The notes: a model not told the origin generated them from the letters alone. Positions 25,889 to 35,543 are shown, counted from the first letter of the stretch. The stretch is 64,000 nucleotides of DNA from Tepidibacillus decaturensis (GCF_001561915.1 NZ_LSKU01000001.1:2349493-2413492); one strand, 5' to 3'. A program made the numbers and translations.

Positions 25889-28384
25889 TTACTCATTATC
25901 AATAACAATTAAATCTACTAAGCCTTTAGTATTTGTATGAACATATACTTTAGAATAGTTAGTAAGTGTTTGCTCCTCAGACTTAATAGAAGCATAGGTT
26001 GTAGCAGTTACTACATCATCAGTTGTATTGTAATTGTAAACATATACTGTATCAGCTAAGTTATATGCAAAACCACCAACAACAATAGTTGTATCAGATT
26101 TAGCATCAACTTTTGTACCTGTTTTAGCACTTGCATCATAGTTAACAACTGGTACACTATCAATTTCGCCTTTAGAGTTGTATGTTACTTCAATAACATC
26201 TCCTCTAGCAGCAGAAACAACTACACCGTTTTCAGCCAACACAGTTACAGCCTTACCGTCAACAAATCCATAAACTTTGTTAACAGTATCGCCATCAGCA
26301 TTAAGCACACTTGTAACTTTGTCGACCACGATTAATTGAGCATCAGATGAAGGTGTAGCAAAGCTTGCATCACTAATAAATACTACTTCAGCGTATTTTG
26401 TAGAAGAAACACCATATGCGACAGTAGTATATGATTCAGCATCTTTTAAATCAGCACCAGTAAATACTCCAGTATCACCAGTATATGGATCAACAGCATC
26501 GTTATCATAGAAGTATACTACTGTATTGCTGTTTACTACATATCCACCTAATTTAGATGCATCTTTATCATAAATTAATGCGGTAGCAGCAGCATCAGGA
26601 TTTAATACTTCTAATGAATCAACTTGACCTTCAGCATTTAACTCATATTTAACCATTTTATCTTTGACACTATTTAAAACAACGAAATCATCTTTTAATG
26701 TATATGTTGCTGTAGTTACGCTATCTGTATAAACTACTTTACTTGCAACATCAAATACTTTAGTAGTACCATCAGTTAACCAAAGTTTGTATTGAAGGCC
26801 TTTTGTTCCCGCAAACGTGTCAGAAGTATCTTTAGTATCTTTTACATAAGCGTAGTTATCTGCATTGTTTTCTACTGCTTTTGCAACAAATTCAAAGATC
26901 TTACCATCATTATCAAGATAGAAAGTACCTTCTTTACCTAGTACACTGTTATCAAATGTTAGACCTGTAGTCTCATCTGCAGCTACTGAATAAGTTGTAC
27001 CGCCAATTACAACTTTAGATGAAGTTACAACTTCCTCAATTTTACCATCTACTGTACTATCTAATACATTAATTGTATATAGAGTATTAGTTGCATCAGC
27101 ACCAACTTGAACTTCAATTACATCATATTTGTTTAGGTCACTTAAACCAATTTCTTTGCCATCTTTTTTGATTACTACAGTGTAATTTTCATCACTTAAA
27201 TCTAAACTAGTACCACTTGTAGTGTCAATTTGTTTGTCTTCTACCCATACTTTTTGAACTAAAAAAGTATCATAATCAGTAGTAAATACAAAATCATAAA
27301 CTTTATCAGCATCATTATCTACTAATACTACATTACCTGAATCCGGTTCAACTTTAGAAACAGAATTCAATGTATCTTTTTGACCATTGAATACTAACTC
27401 TGCCCCAGTAATATCTAAAGTTTTAGCAATACCGTCTAAATCATATTTAAAAGCATAAGTTGTAGTATTAACTGTATCAATGTCAGAAGCTGGAACAGTC
27501 ACTACAGTATTTGAACCATCTTCAACAATTACTAGATCATCATCATTAGCAAAGAATGAAACTTTATGACCTAATAATGTTGCTGCATCAGTATCATTAG
27601 CATTAAATACTACAGTAGAATCTACTGTACCATCAGCTTTTAAGACATCAATTGCAACTTGGCCATCTAATAGTTCTTTATCAGAAAAATTAACTGCTTT
27701 AGATCCAACTACAATACCTGTTTTCTTAGCAACTTTTAAATTGTCTGTTAAAAGTGTTTTACCAACTGCAACTGCATATGTTGGTTGACCGTTGAATGTA
27801 CCTGTTTGAACGTATTTATCAACAAATAATGCATTATCTGCAAATTTGAAAACATCACCACGTTTTGCTGGTGCATAAGCAGATACATTGTCAACCCCAT
27901 CAGTTAATCCTAATTCGATAGCTTTAACGATATAATTAGTTGGCCATCCTTCTTTAGCTACAGCTGGATCATACCCTAAAGCACGAACTAACATAGCAAG
28001 AGCTTGAGCTTGAGTTACTGGATCTTTCTCACCGAATCTTCCATCAGCGTAACCTGTAACAATACCTTGTTGTACAGCAACATTAACATAACCGCTTGCC
28101 CAATCAGCTACACCATCTTTAAATGGAGTTGCACCAGCAGAAGCTTTAGCAACAGCTTCTAATCCAAGAAGACGAACTGCCATTGCAGCAAATTCTGCAC
28201 GAGTAATTGTTGAGTCAACTTTAAATGTACCGTCACCGTTTCCAGTAAGTACTTTAAGAGCAGATAGACGGTTAACTGCGTATGCATAGTCACCAAGGTC
28301 TTCTGTTGTACTTGCAGCAAACGCAGGTGTAACCATTGTAAGTACAAGTGCGAATACTAAGAATGCGTTTAATAGTTTTCTCAT
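25889..28384 (-). CDS. S-layer protein with N-terminal SLH domains
   Basis: An 831-residue exported lattice-type protein when started at ATG 28384 (GGAGGAG about 10 bases upstream). The signal peptide (MRKLLNAFLVFALVLTMVTP) ends at AFA. Three SLH domains lie at about 25-75, 85-140 and 145-190 (DGTFKVDSTITRAEFAAMA; GYADGRFGEKDPVTQAQAL). The remainder is acidic, Thr/Val/Asp-rich and beta-strand-like. The biased codon choice, long 5' leader and good promoter suggest strong expression, so this is a candidate major S-layer protein. A second in-frame start with a good ribosome site exists at ATG 28456, which would add 24 residues before the signal peptide. A paralogue is at 461-3394. Confidence 0.9.
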   Translation of the reverse strand: MRKLLNAFLVFALVLTMVTPAFAASTTEDLGDYAYAVNRLSALKVLTGNGDGTFKVDSTITRAEFAAMAVRLLGLEAVAKASAGATPFKDGVADWASGYVNVAVQQGIVTGYADGRFGEKDPVTQAQALAMLVRALGYDPAVAKEGWPTNYIVKAIELGLTDGVDNVSAYAPAKRGDVFKFADNALFVDKYVQTGTFNGQPTYAVAVGKTLLTDNLKVAKKTGIVVGSKAVNFSDKELLDGQVAIDVLKADGTVDSTVVFNANDTDAATLLGHKVSFFANDDDLVIVEDGSNTVVTVPASDIDTVNTTTYAFKYDLDGIAKTLDITGAELVFNGQKDTLNSVSKVEPDSGNVVLVDNDADKVYDFVFTTDYDTFLVQKVWVEDKQIDTTSGTSLDLSDENYTVVIKKDGKEIGLSDLNKYDVIEVQVGADATNTLYTINVLDSTVDGKIEEVVTSSKVVIGGTTYSVAADETTGLTFDNSVLGKEGTFYLDNDGKIFEFVAKAVENNADNYAYVKDTKDTSDTFAGTKGLQYKLWLTDGTTKVFDVASKVVYTDSVTTATYTLKDDFVVLNSVKDKMVKYELNAEGQVDSLEVLNPDAAATALIYDKDASKLGGYVVNSNTVVYFYDNDAVDPYTGDTGVFTGADLKDAESYTTVAYGVSSTKYAEVVFISDASFATPSSDAQLIVVDKVTSVLNADGDTVNKVYGFVDGKAVTVLAENGVVVSAARGDVIEVTYNSKGEIDSVPVVNYDASAKTGTKVDAKSDTTIVVGGFAYNLADTVYVYNYNTTDDVVTATTYASIKSEEQTLTNYSKVYVHTNTKGLVDLIVIDNE

Positions 28385-28610
28385 AACCTTTGTTTCTCCT
28401 CCTCTAATTCTGTTTGGTTGAGAGTTATTTAGTCTTTTATAGCTCTGTTCTCTCATGTCCCGACACCCCTCTCCTGAGTTGAGCACTAATCTCTATTTAT
28501 ATTTTTATGTCTACGGCGGTTAAACCGTAGAAACTTGTTAATATCGTCATTGGTACAATCTTCTAGAAAACTACTTAATTGATTATACAATGGGTTTTCT
28601 AGTTCGTAAA
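28385..28610 (-). promoter_or_regulatory. Promoter and long structured leader of S-layer gene, with tandem start sites
   Basis: On the minus strand a TATAAT box (28582-28587) lies 17 bases from TTTACG (28605-28610). About 190 bases of leader follow, with a CTACGG / CCGTAG hairpin near 28513-28532 and two in-frame starts: ATG 28456 (AGGGG 9 bases before) and ATG 28384 (GGAGGAG). The remaining upstream stretch to 28900 is AT-rich, with T-runs and no gene. Long leaders, several promoters and tandem starts are known for S-layer-type genes of Brevibacillus. Confidence 0.6.
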
Positions 28611-28901
28611 GGGTAAAGTTTCCATAAATAGTTTATCTTATATACTTCACGATTATGGGTTTTGTTTTGTCTGACTTGCTGAATATATGGTATGAATTTC
28701 CTATACAACATATTAGACGTATATTTAGCAAAAAAGTTTCACCTTTTTTTTAAAATTTTTTTTTGTCGTTTTAGCAACATGTTTTAGTATACATGGAGAT
28801 AGCAAACTTTGCATTACTACCTTTGTACTAAACTGCCCAATGTTCTAAAAATGGAACCATATTTATGAGTATGCTACAATACTCTATGTGAGGTGTACTA
28901 T

Positions 28902-29576
28902 ATGTTAAAACGATATTTAACAACCAATGACTACGGGGAAAAGTCCATTACAATTCGCAAATCAGAATTTATTGGCTATGTGAAACATGCAACATCTGAA
29001 GAAGAGGCAAATGCTTTTATTGAGTCGATTAAGAAGAAGCATTGGGATGCAACTCATAATTGTTCTGCTTATGTGATTGGGGAGCATGACCAATTTCAAA
29101 AAGCGAATGATGACGGGGAACCTAGTGGAACAGCAGGTAAACCTATCTTAGAAGTAATAAAAAAAATGGGTCTAAAAGATACAGTTGTGGTAGTTACCCG
29201 GTATTTTGGCGGGATTCTGCTTGGTGCTGGTGGTTTGATTCGTGCCTATGGCAAGGCCGCAAAGGAAGGTATTTTGGCTGCAGGGGTGATCGAGAGAATC
29301 CTTTATCGACAGGTACATGTTACGATCGATTACACTTGGTATGGCAAAATGGAAAATGAGATGAAGAATCGTGGCATCACTGTACATGATGTACAGTTTC
29401 TTGAGAATGTGATGATGACTCTATTAGCGGTTGATGGGGAAGAAGATCAGCTGGTAAATATGGTTACGAATCTTACTAATGGACAAGCGAACCTCTCTAT
29501 CGGGGATTCTCTCTATGTAGATAAAGCTTATCATTTATATGGAGAAGAAGAGGACGAAGAAGAGGAAATTGAGTAA
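28902..29576 (+). CDS. yvyE: YigZ/IMPACT-family protein (UPF0029), YvyE homologue
   Basis: A 224-residue protein of the IMPACT family. The N-terminal domain (about 10-125) has KSEFIGYVKHATSEEEA, DGEPSGTAGKPILE and YFGGILLGAGGLIRAYGKA, the diagnostic UPF0029 signature; the C-terminal DUF1949 domain follows, and the tail is very acidic (EEEDEEEEIE). In Bacillus subtilis yvyE sits near tagO and LCP genes, as here. The family is linked to regulation of translation/GCN2-like responses in eukaryotes; its bacterial role is uncertain. ATG 28902 is chosen, with GAGGTG 6 bases upstream, over GTG 28893 which lies within that ribosome site. A TACAAT box near 28875 may be its promoter. Confidence 0.93.
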   Translation: MLKRYLTTNDYGEKSITIRKSEFIGYVKHATSEEEANAFIESIKKKHWDATHNCSAYVIGEHDQFQKANDDGEPSGTAGKPILEVIKKMGLKDTVVVVTRYFGGILLGAGGLIRAYGKAAKEGILAAGVIERILYRQVHVTIDYTWYGKMENEMKNRGITVHDVQFLENVMMTLLAVDGEEDQLVNMVTNLTNGQANLSIGDSLYVDKAYHLYGEEEDEEEEIE

Positions 29577-29583
29577 CAATGAA

Positions 29584-29687
29584 GGGTTTGTATATTCCAT
29601 AAGCAACGACCTTTGGGAGTATTTCTTACCTTATTATTTATTCGAAGAAATACACGGACGACGGAGTGCGTTGGAATATACAAACCC
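29584..29687. repeat. Hairpin-forming dispersed repeat, full-length copy 1
   Basis: A 104-base element bounded by a perfect 16-base inverted repeat (GGGTTTGTATATTCCA at 29584-29599 and its complement at 29672-29687). Inside are a GACGACGGAGTGCGTTG box (complement of CAACGCACTCCGTCGTC) and an AAGCAACGACCTTTGGG box, both recurring in other copies. It begins 7 bases after the yvyE stop and lies just beyond the convergent tagA stop. Orientation is opposite to the other copies. Confidence 0.85.
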
Positions 29688-29712
29688 ATTTCTTTATCAA
29701 CACTATCCCATC

Positions 29713-30453
29713 TTATCTACTCTTTATAACCCTCCACAAGAACTTAGGTAAGTTCATCATCCGACCGGCACGTGTTGGCTGTTTGATTAGACGATGAAGC
29801 CATTCTAAACCAAGCTTTTGCATCCAGACTGGCGCCCGTTTAACATTGCCTGTCAGCACGTCAAAGGTTCCGCCAACGCCCATCACGTATTGAACGGGAA
29901 GTTGATCCAAATACTTGGCAATCCACTTCTCTTGCCGTGGTGAACCTAAGGCCACAAAGAGATAGTCTGGTTCTGCTTGTTGAATTTTCCTTACAATCTT
30001 CTCATGATCCTTTTCATAGCCATCTTGAGTACCTACGACATGTAGATTTGGATAGCGTTGTTGTAGGATTTCTTCTGCCTTTTGCACAACATCAGGTGCA
30101 GCGCCATAAAGGAAGATCTTCTTCCCTTCTTGATCCGCCACTTTCACCATCTCTTCAAACAAGCCAACCCCTGTGACACGAGGAATCGGGGGTAAATCTA
30201 ATATCTTGCCAGCTACCACCAATCCGACGCCATCTGCAATCAATAGGGTCGCTTTTTTTTCAATAATCGATGACAGTTCTTCATCTTGCAAAGATTTCAT
30301 GATCTTTTCAGGATTTTGAGCAATCACAAATTGCTTCTTCCCTTTTTTCATTTGCTCTCGAAGATAATTAACAGCTTGCTGCATATTTACTAGATTGACA
30401 GGTTTGCCTAATATTCTAACCTTTCTTAATTCCATCAATTCTTGTGTATCCAT
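29713..30453 (-). CDS. tagA: WecG/TagA/CpsF-family N-acetylmannosaminyltransferase
   Basis: A 246-residue glycosyltransferase family 26 enzyme. Family motifs are visible: ADGVGLVVAGKI near 75 (with the catalytic Asp-Gly), KIFLYGAAPDVV, YLFVALGSPRQEKWI and a C-terminal GLEWLHRLIKQPTR. TagA transfers ManNAc from UDP-ManNAc to undecaprenyl-PP-GlcNAc, the second step of wall teichoic acid or secondary wall polymer linkage assembly, at the inner membrane face. The start has AAGGGG 8 bases upstream. It is the last gene of the wall polymer cluster on this strand, downstream of the sugar dehydrogenase by 46 bases; tagO is at 39504-40595. The symbol is by homology. Confidence 0.93.
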   Translation of the reverse strand: MDTQELMELRKVRILGKPVNLVNMQQAVNYLREQMKKGKKQFVIAQNPEKIMKSLQDEELSSIIEKKATLLIADGVGLVVAGKILDLPPIPRVTGVGLFEEMVKVADQEGKKIFLYGAAPDVVQKAEEILQQRYPNLHVVGTQDGYEKDHEKIVRKIQQAEPDYLFVALGSPRQEKWIAKYLDQLPVQYVMGVGGTFDVLTGNVKRAPVWMQKLGLEWLHRLIKQPTRAGRMMNLPKFLWRVIKSR

Positions 30454-30499
30454 CGTTATCCCCTTATAGGTTCACTTACTTTTTAGACATGAGATTGCT

Positions 30500-31804
30500 T
30501 TAAATTGCAAAATAATCAAAGCCTAGTTCTTTGACCGTTGCTTTATCAAATAAATGCTTGGTATCGATTAAGATCGGTTGCTGTTCCATTTTTTCTTTGA
30601 TCCAGTTGAGATCAAGATTGTCAAATTCCATTTGTTTTGCTAAAACAATCAACGCATCGGCATGATCAACGGATTGTTCTAATGAATCGACTGCATAGGA
30701 AACATGGGAATGGGTTGCAGGATCAAATGCTTTTACATTTGCCCCTCTGTCTACTAGAATTTTGCAAACATCATGAGCAGGGCTGATCCGATCGTCGTTA
30801 GAATAATCCTTCATTGCTAAGCCTAAGACACTCACTTCTGCACCTTGTAATGTTTTTCCTTGCTTCTCCAACATGTATTCTAGCATATCTACAATTCGAT
30901 GAGGGACTTGATCATTGATCATTCTTGCCATTTGTAACAAGGATAGATCAATATTTAATTCTTCTTTCTTAGGACGTAGATAATAGTAAGCGTTTGGTAA
31001 ACAGTAACCACCTACACCTGGACCAGGAATAAGTAGATTGACTCGTTTATGGGTATTGGCCATCCGGAAAGTTTCCATGGTATCGATACCTAGTGCTTGG
31101 CAGAATTGAGCAAATTGGTTTGCCATCGCAATATTAACATCACGAGATACGTTCTCAAACACTTTTGCTGCTTCAACGATTTTCATATCAGAAGCGATAT
31201 GGATTTCTGCTTTAGAAATGAGGCGTAAGACCTCTTTTGCTTTTTCCGCACTTTCTGGCGTGATTCCAGCCACTACAGTTGGCATGTTTTCAAATTCTTC
31301 AAAAGCTTTACCTTCCGCAATACGCTCTGAAGCATAGGCAAGGTAAAAATCTTTACCAGCAATTAGTCCACTTTGTTTTTCTAAAATAGGTTTGGCAATT
31401 TCTTCTGTTGTGCTAGGTACAACGGTGCTACGAATAATGACGACATCACCTTGTTTTAAGCCTTTACCAAGGTCCATCATAGCTGATTCAAAATAATCAT
31501 ATACAGGCATGCCTTCTTTTACAGGAAGGCCTACGGTCACAATATAAGCATAAGATTCTGCAAAGGCTTCGTTATAGTCTGTTGTTGCTTTAAATGTACC
31601 TACAGTTAATGCATCCTTCAAGATGTCTTGGATGGGTTTTCCGTTATATTGTTCTAAGTGATAAGTCACCCCGTTATTCAAATCTTCAATTAAGGATTGA
31701 TTTACATCTAAGCCAATCACATCATAGCCACGCATGGCAAAGCTTAAAGATAAGGGTAACCCTACAAAACCTAAGCCAATCACTGTAATTTTTTTTCTTT
31801 CCAT
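30500..31804 (-). CDS. UDP-sugar 6-dehydrogenase (UDP-ManNAc/UDP-glucose dehydrogenase family)
   Basis: A 434-residue NAD-dependent enzyme. Rossmann motif VIGLGFVGLPLSLSFAMRGY is at the N-terminus; the central domain has a Lys/Asn helix (VEAAKVFENVSRDVNIAMAN); the catalytic Cys is in PGPGVGGYCLPN, the equivalent of the GGxC motif; the UDP-binding domain (SVLGLAMKDYSNDDRISPA) completes the fold. It oxidises a UDP-hexose to a UDP-uronic acid. The VGLPLS N-terminus and its proximity to TagA favour UDP-N-acetylmannosamine dehydrogenase, but UDP-GlcNAc or UDP-glucose cannot be excluded. The start follows GAAGGGAA. Confidence 0.9.
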   Translation of the reverse strand: MERKKITVIGLGFVGLPLSLSFAMRGYDVIGLDVNQSLIEDLNNGVTYHLEQYNGKPIQDILKDALTVGTFKATTDYNEAFAESYAYIVTVGLPVKEGMPVYDYFESAMMDLGKGLKQGDVVIIRSTVVPSTTEEIAKPILEKQSGLIAGKDFYLAYASERIAEGKAFEEFENMPTVVAGITPESAEKAKEVLRLISKAEIHIASDMKIVEAAKVFENVSRDVNIAMANQFAQFCQALGIDTMETFRMANTHKRVNLLIPGPGVGGYCLPNAYYYLRPKKEELNIDLSLLQMARMINDQVPHRIVDMLEYMLEKQGKTLQGAEVSVLGLAMKDYSNDDRISPAHDVCKILVDRGANVKAFDPATHSHVSYAVDSLEQSVDHADALIVLAKQMEFDNLDLNWIKEKMEQQPILIDTKHLFDKATVKELGFDYFAI

Positions 31805-31848
31805 GAATATTCCCTTCTTTACTTATTTATAAGTACTACATGATATAA

Positions 31849-31866
31849 GTTTGTATATACAAACCC
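31849..31866. repeat. Collapsed copy of the hairpin repeat (termini only)
   Basis: GTTTGTATATACAAAC is the two inverted-repeat ends of the 104-base element joined without the core, as would result from precise internal deletion. It lies between csaB and the sugar dehydrogenase gene. Confidence 0.5.
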
Positions 31867-31901
31867 AAAATGATAAGTAATTTAAACTCTATATTTAAAC
31901 A

Positions 31902-33011
31902 TTATTTAAGCAACTGTTTGGCAATCTCAGCATTGGTTAAAGCGATTTTTTTCATTTCTTCAACAGGTCGTTTCATCTGTTCGCTTATCTCATGGCGATT
32001 AGCCATCCAGTCTTTCAATCGCTGAGTAAAATCTTGTTCCTTTTCCTTGATTCTTTCGATCGGCCAGCTGTATTGGTCGATCTTTGCCCTCTCCATAAAC
32101 CGAAAGACCTTTGGATCATAAACAAGGCCAAAGGAAGGAACATGAGATATGGCACTTAAGATAATGGCATGTAAACGCATGGCGATGACGCCATCCATTT
32201 CCTTTAACATCGCTGCCATTTGTTCTGGGGTATAGGTGCCTTTTACAAGATAGGCTTCTTCACTTCCTAGTTCATTTAAGATCTGTTGGCTAATCCTTTC
32301 ATCTTCGCCAAATTGAAAAGGAAAAAAGATGATCTGTACATCATACTCTTCTTGCAACTGTTTTAAGGAACGAACAAGAGTTGGGATATATTGATGGTCT
32401 CCATCCCAGGAACGTAAGGAGATGCCTAGCTTGATCTTTTCCTGATTGATTGGAATCTCTGCCTGCTTGAGTAGTGCTAATCCATCTGATTCAATCTGAA
32501 TCCCTAAAGCAGGATCTGCTGTTACTTCTGTAGGTGGACGATTTACACCAACTTCCTTTAATAACGCTAATGAGGGTTGATCACGAACCGTAATCCATTC
32601 CACACGATTGGAGATCAAACGAACTAAACGTTGTGCTTTACTGGTTCGTAATGGTCCAATTCCTTGGGCATAGTACATCACAGGCGTGCCTGCTAATAAA
32701 GCAATCATCACTCGGCTTAACCAATAAGGAACGACTCGACTAGAATAGTCTTGTAGTAAACCACCACCACCAAGGATAAAAAGTTGGCTTTTGCGAAATT
32801 GCCGATAGATGGCACCTAAGCCATCAAAACGACGACCAATATAAAGGCTATTGACCCCATGAATCTGTTTGGTTTGTTCTGGATCACGGCTAAGAACGGT
32901 AATATCTATCATTCCTTGCTGTTTGAGGGCATGAATCATGCCGGTGAGAATCGCTTCATCTCCTGTATTGTTCGCCCCAAAATAGCCTGCGATCGTAACA
33001 CCTTTCCTCAT
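31902..33011 (-). CDS. csaB: CsaB polysaccharide pyruvyltransferase
   Basis: A 369-residue member of the PS_pyruv_trans family. GYFGANNTGDEAIL at the N-terminus, FILGGGGLLQDYSSRVVPYW, a Rossmann-like C-terminal half with GISLRSWDG, and the conserved IAMRLHAIILSAISHVPS (catalytic/substrate His) identify CsaB. It adds pyruvate ketals to ManNAc of the secondary cell wall polymer, creating the ligand for SLH domains. Four SLH proteins in the same window give it a clear role. ATG 33011 overlaps the stop of the upstream glycosyltransferase (ATGA), with GAGGTGG as ribosome site, indicating translational coupling. Confidence 0.95.
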   Translation of the reverse strand: MRKGVTIAGYFGANNTGDEAILTGMIHALKQQGMIDITVLSRDPEQTKQIHGVNSLYIGRRFDGLGAIYRQFRKSQLFILGGGGLLQDYSSRVVPYWLSRVMIALLAGTPVMYYAQGIGPLRTSKAQRLVRLISNRVEWITVRDQPSLALLKEVGVNRPPTEVTADPALGIQIESDGLALLKQAEIPINQEKIKLGISLRSWDGDHQYIPTLVRSLKQLQEEYDVQIIFFPFQFGEDERISQQILNELGSEEAYLVKGTYTPEQMAAMLKEMDGVIAMRLHAIILSAISHVPSFGLVYDPKVFRFMERAKIDQYSWPIERIKEKEQDFTQRLKDWMANRHEISEQMKRPVEEMKKIALTNAEIAKQLLK

Positions 33012-34153
33012 GATTCCACCTCTTTTTTTCTCGCAGATTTTTTTCCAACTTGTACTTCTTTATATACTTCGATTGTATTCTTAATAAATTGTTCGGCAGT
33101 AAAATGTTTTAATAATGTTTGATAACCATTTACCGCTAGCTTTTGTTTTAATTCAGGTTGGACCAAAATCTCCTGAATTCGAGCAGCAAATTGTTCAATA
33201 TCTCCACTTGGTACATAAAAACCATTTCTTGCTAGTTGAATCACTTCTGACATGCCTCCTACATCAGTTACAACGACAGGAGTATGAGATGCCATCGATT
33301 CTAGCAATGTAATCGGTAAACCCTCCATATTGGAAGTTAATAAGAACAAATCTGCTTCTGATAATAGAGGGTAAATATCTTTGCGAAAGCCAAGAAAGCT
33401 AACCTGTTGTTCAATATTTAGTGAATGAGCCATTTCCTTTAGTTCAGCATGTAGTGGCCCATCGCCAACGATCACACCATGAAAGGGGATGCCATTTTGT
33501 TTTAATACGGCAAAAACCCGTAATAGCATCGTCTGATTTTTAACCCTTTCCAAACGGCCAATGGTCATTAAGATCGGAATATCCTCTTTAAGACCTAGTT
33601 CCTTTCTTAAAAAAGGTTCTGGTTTTGTGCCGATTGGAAAATCTGGGGATAATCCATTGTATACCACCTTGATTTTTTCAGGACATATCCCATCTTGTTC
33701 TAACTCTTTTTTTAAAGAGCCTGCAACAGCGATGAATTTCTTGGTAAAAGACCTTGTTAATTTTTCAATCCGATGATAAAAAAGCTTCTTTAATGGATGA
33801 GCATAATCATGATAAATCGAGCTATGGATGGTCGTAAGTACCGGTATTCCTGTCATTCGCGTTGCTAATCGACCGATAAAATTAGCCCGAACCCCATGGG
33901 TATGCACGATATGTGGTTTTTTCTTCTTGATATATTTATGAAGCTGTTGAATGGCACGCAAATCTAAGATATGCTTCATCGGGAAAATGGTGACTGGAAT
34001 CGAATGGGCTCGTGCTGATTCTGCAACCACATCATCAATAAAACAAACGATTTCCACTTGGATTCCCTTTTTTAGTAATTCTTTTGAAAGGGTAATGATG
34101 TGATTCCGGGAGCCCCCTTTTTCCCCACCACCAATCACTTGCATGATTTTCAT
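33008..34153 (-). CDS. Glycosyltransferase family 4 protein
   Basis: A 381-residue GT-B fold enzyme. N-terminal IGGGEKGGSRNHIITLSKEL is the acceptor-domain glycine-rich loop; the C-terminal GT1 domain starts near 190 with ILMTIGRLERVKNQ and has LFLLTSNMEGLPITLLESMA, the E-x7-E donor-binding motif. It is a retaining transferase of wall polymer assembly; donor and acceptor sugars cannot be inferred. It lies between the polymerase-like gene (after an intervening hairpin repeat) and csaB, with which it overlaps by 4 bases. AAAGGTAAG precedes the ATG. Confidence 0.92.
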   Translation of the reverse strand: MKIMQVIGGGEKGGSRNHIITLSKELLKKGIQVEIVCFIDDVVAESARAHSIPVTIFPMKHILDLRAIQQLHKYIKKKKPHIVHTHGVRANFIGRLATRMTGIPVLTTIHSSIYHDYAHPLKKLFYHRIEKLTRSFTKKFIAVAGSLKKELEQDGICPEKIKVVYNGLSPDFPIGTKPEPFLRKELGLKEDIPILMTIGRLERVKNQTMLLRVFAVLKQNGIPFHGVIVGDGPLHAELKEMAHSLNIEQQVSFLGFRKDIYPLLSEADLFLLTSNMEGLPITLLESMASHTPVVVTDVGGMSEVIQLARNGFYVPSGDIEQFAARIQEILVQPELKQKLAVNGYQTLLKHFTAEQFIKNTIEVYKEVQVGKKSARKKEVES

Positions 34154-34173
34154 AGATTACACTTACCTTTCGG

Positions 34174-34282
34174 AAGTGTTAGATATTCTAACGCGCTCCG
34201 TTGTTCGCGGTTTTCCATGATTAAAAAAGAAGGAGGGAAAACTCGCTCTCAAAGGTCGCTGCTTTTAGAATATCTAACACTT
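34174..34282. repeat. Hairpin-forming dispersed repeat, full-length copy 3
   Basis: 109 bases with a perfect 17-base terminal inverted repeat (AAGTGTTAGATATTCTA at 34174-34190, complement at 34266-34282). It contains the AACGCGCTCCGTTGTTC and AAAGGTCGCTGCTTTTAG boxes shared with the other copies, and an internal GTTTTCC / GGAAAAC stem. It fills the gap between the glycosyltransferase and the polymerase-like gene. Confidence 0.85.
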
Positions 34283-34305
34283 AGAGATTTTATAGGTAAG
34301 AAAGC

Positions 34306-35520
34306 CTACGCTTTCTTTTTTGTTTTCCAATGTAGGGCGAAGAGCATTCCGATAAAGGCATAGAAGTAAACGGCATCGGTTAATGCCTCTAAGATGCTTG
34401 CCGTTACGTTTTCGATCGCCATGGTCATGATGGCACCAGCAATCCCCATCAAATACACCTTTTGTTTCACTTCTGTTGCCTTGCCATACATGATATGAGC
34501 AACGAGCATAATGCTAAGAATTAAAGCGATAAAAGCAATTGCGCCCAGAATCCCCATTTCTGCTCCAAGTTTAATATAATGATTATCTACCCAAGTGGCA
34601 AATGGAATATTATGCCTTTGGGGAACAGAATCGCCAAACATCCCTAACCCCACACCAAAAATAGGGTTTTCTTTTATTTTTTCAAAGGCAGCCATCCAAA
34701 AGGCTATCCGTCCATATTCACTGCTCATCTGATAATAAGTAGGGTCAAATAATTTCGCAAAACGATTGATGACACTCTCTGGCATGACAAAAGGTGTGAT
34801 CGCTCCTACCACAGGTAAGGCAAGTAACCACCACTTGTTCCATCTAAAAACAAAGAATATAGCCATCACAAAGAAAGCAATCCAAGCACTTCTTGAAAAA
34901 GTAAGGAGTAAAGCAATTAAAATTGGAATCGTAGCTAGAAAGTAAAAGATTTTCTGTTTCTTATCCTTTAAAAATAAGAAGGATGCGACAGTAAAGGAAA
35001 GAATCATATTAAAATACCCAGCTAAGGCATTGGGATTGCTAAAGATGGATACGATACGAAACTGTTCCGCATCTTTTTTATGTTCCCAACGTACGCTGTC
35101 AATTTTAAAAATATATTGGATGATACCAGCAATCGCAATCAATACCGTACTAATCACTAAAATCTGAATAAAACGGTCGATCATTTCTTCATCATCTAAG
35201 GTATATAAGGTAAGTAGAGCAAATAGCATGGGCTCAAAGACCACTCTACCCGCATCAATACTTACAGATAGCGGAACCACATTGACAATTATCGATCCGA
35301 TAGAAAAGAATAAAAAGGTATAAAAAGGCCATTGAACATATTTTGGAATCGCTACATATCTTGGTTCATTTCGTTTTTCAAACCATACTGCAACGATGAT
35401 TAATAGTAAGAAAAGATCATCCCATACACTTCCAATAAACGAGGGTAGACCCAATCGTATCCCGAAATCTAACCAAGGGTAGATTGCGAGAATCCATAAC
35501 AAACGGTGTAAATTCTTCAT
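34306..35520 (-). CDS. O-antigen ligase/polymerase-like membrane protein
   Basis: A 404-residue integral membrane protein with about 11-12 segments. It has the Wzy_C/O-antigen ligase layout: SIFSNPNALAGYFNMILSF, LLTFSRSAWIAFFVMAIFF with the conserved S-R-A/G-x-W motif, and a large extracellular loop ending at NPIFGVGLGMFGDSVPQRHN, followed by HNHY-type VDNHYIKLGAEMGILG. It probably polymerises or ligates undecaprenyl-linked wall polymer units outside the membrane. It is downstream of the flippase gene by 23 bases and likely cotranscribed. A second protein of this family begins at 62903. Confidence 0.88.
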   Translation of the reverse strand: MKNLHRLLWILAIYPWLDFGIRLGLPSFIGSVWDDLFLLLIIVAVWFEKRNEPRYVAIPKYVQWPFYTFLFFSIGSIIVNVVPLSVSIDAGRVVFEPMLFALLTLYTLDDEEMIDRFIQILVISTVLIAIAGIIQYIFKIDSVRWEHKKDAEQFRIVSIFSNPNALAGYFNMILSFTVASFLFLKDKKQKIFYFLATIPILIALLLTFSRSAWIAFFVMAIFFVFRWNKWWLLALPVVGAITPFVMPESVINRFAKLFDPTYYQMSSEYGRIAFWMAAFEKIKENPIFGVGLGMFGDSVPQRHNIPFATWVDNHYIKLGAEMGILGAIAFIALILSIMLVAHIMYGKATEVKQKVYLMGIAGAIMTMAIENVTASILEALTDAVYFYAFIGMLFALHWKTKKKA

Positions 35521-35543
35521 AATGTCGGTTTTCCCGCCTTTCT

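Noticed and set aside
28159-28347. Leu/Gln-rich minus-strand ORF
   Set aside because: Out-of-frame shadow of the SLH region of the S-layer gene.
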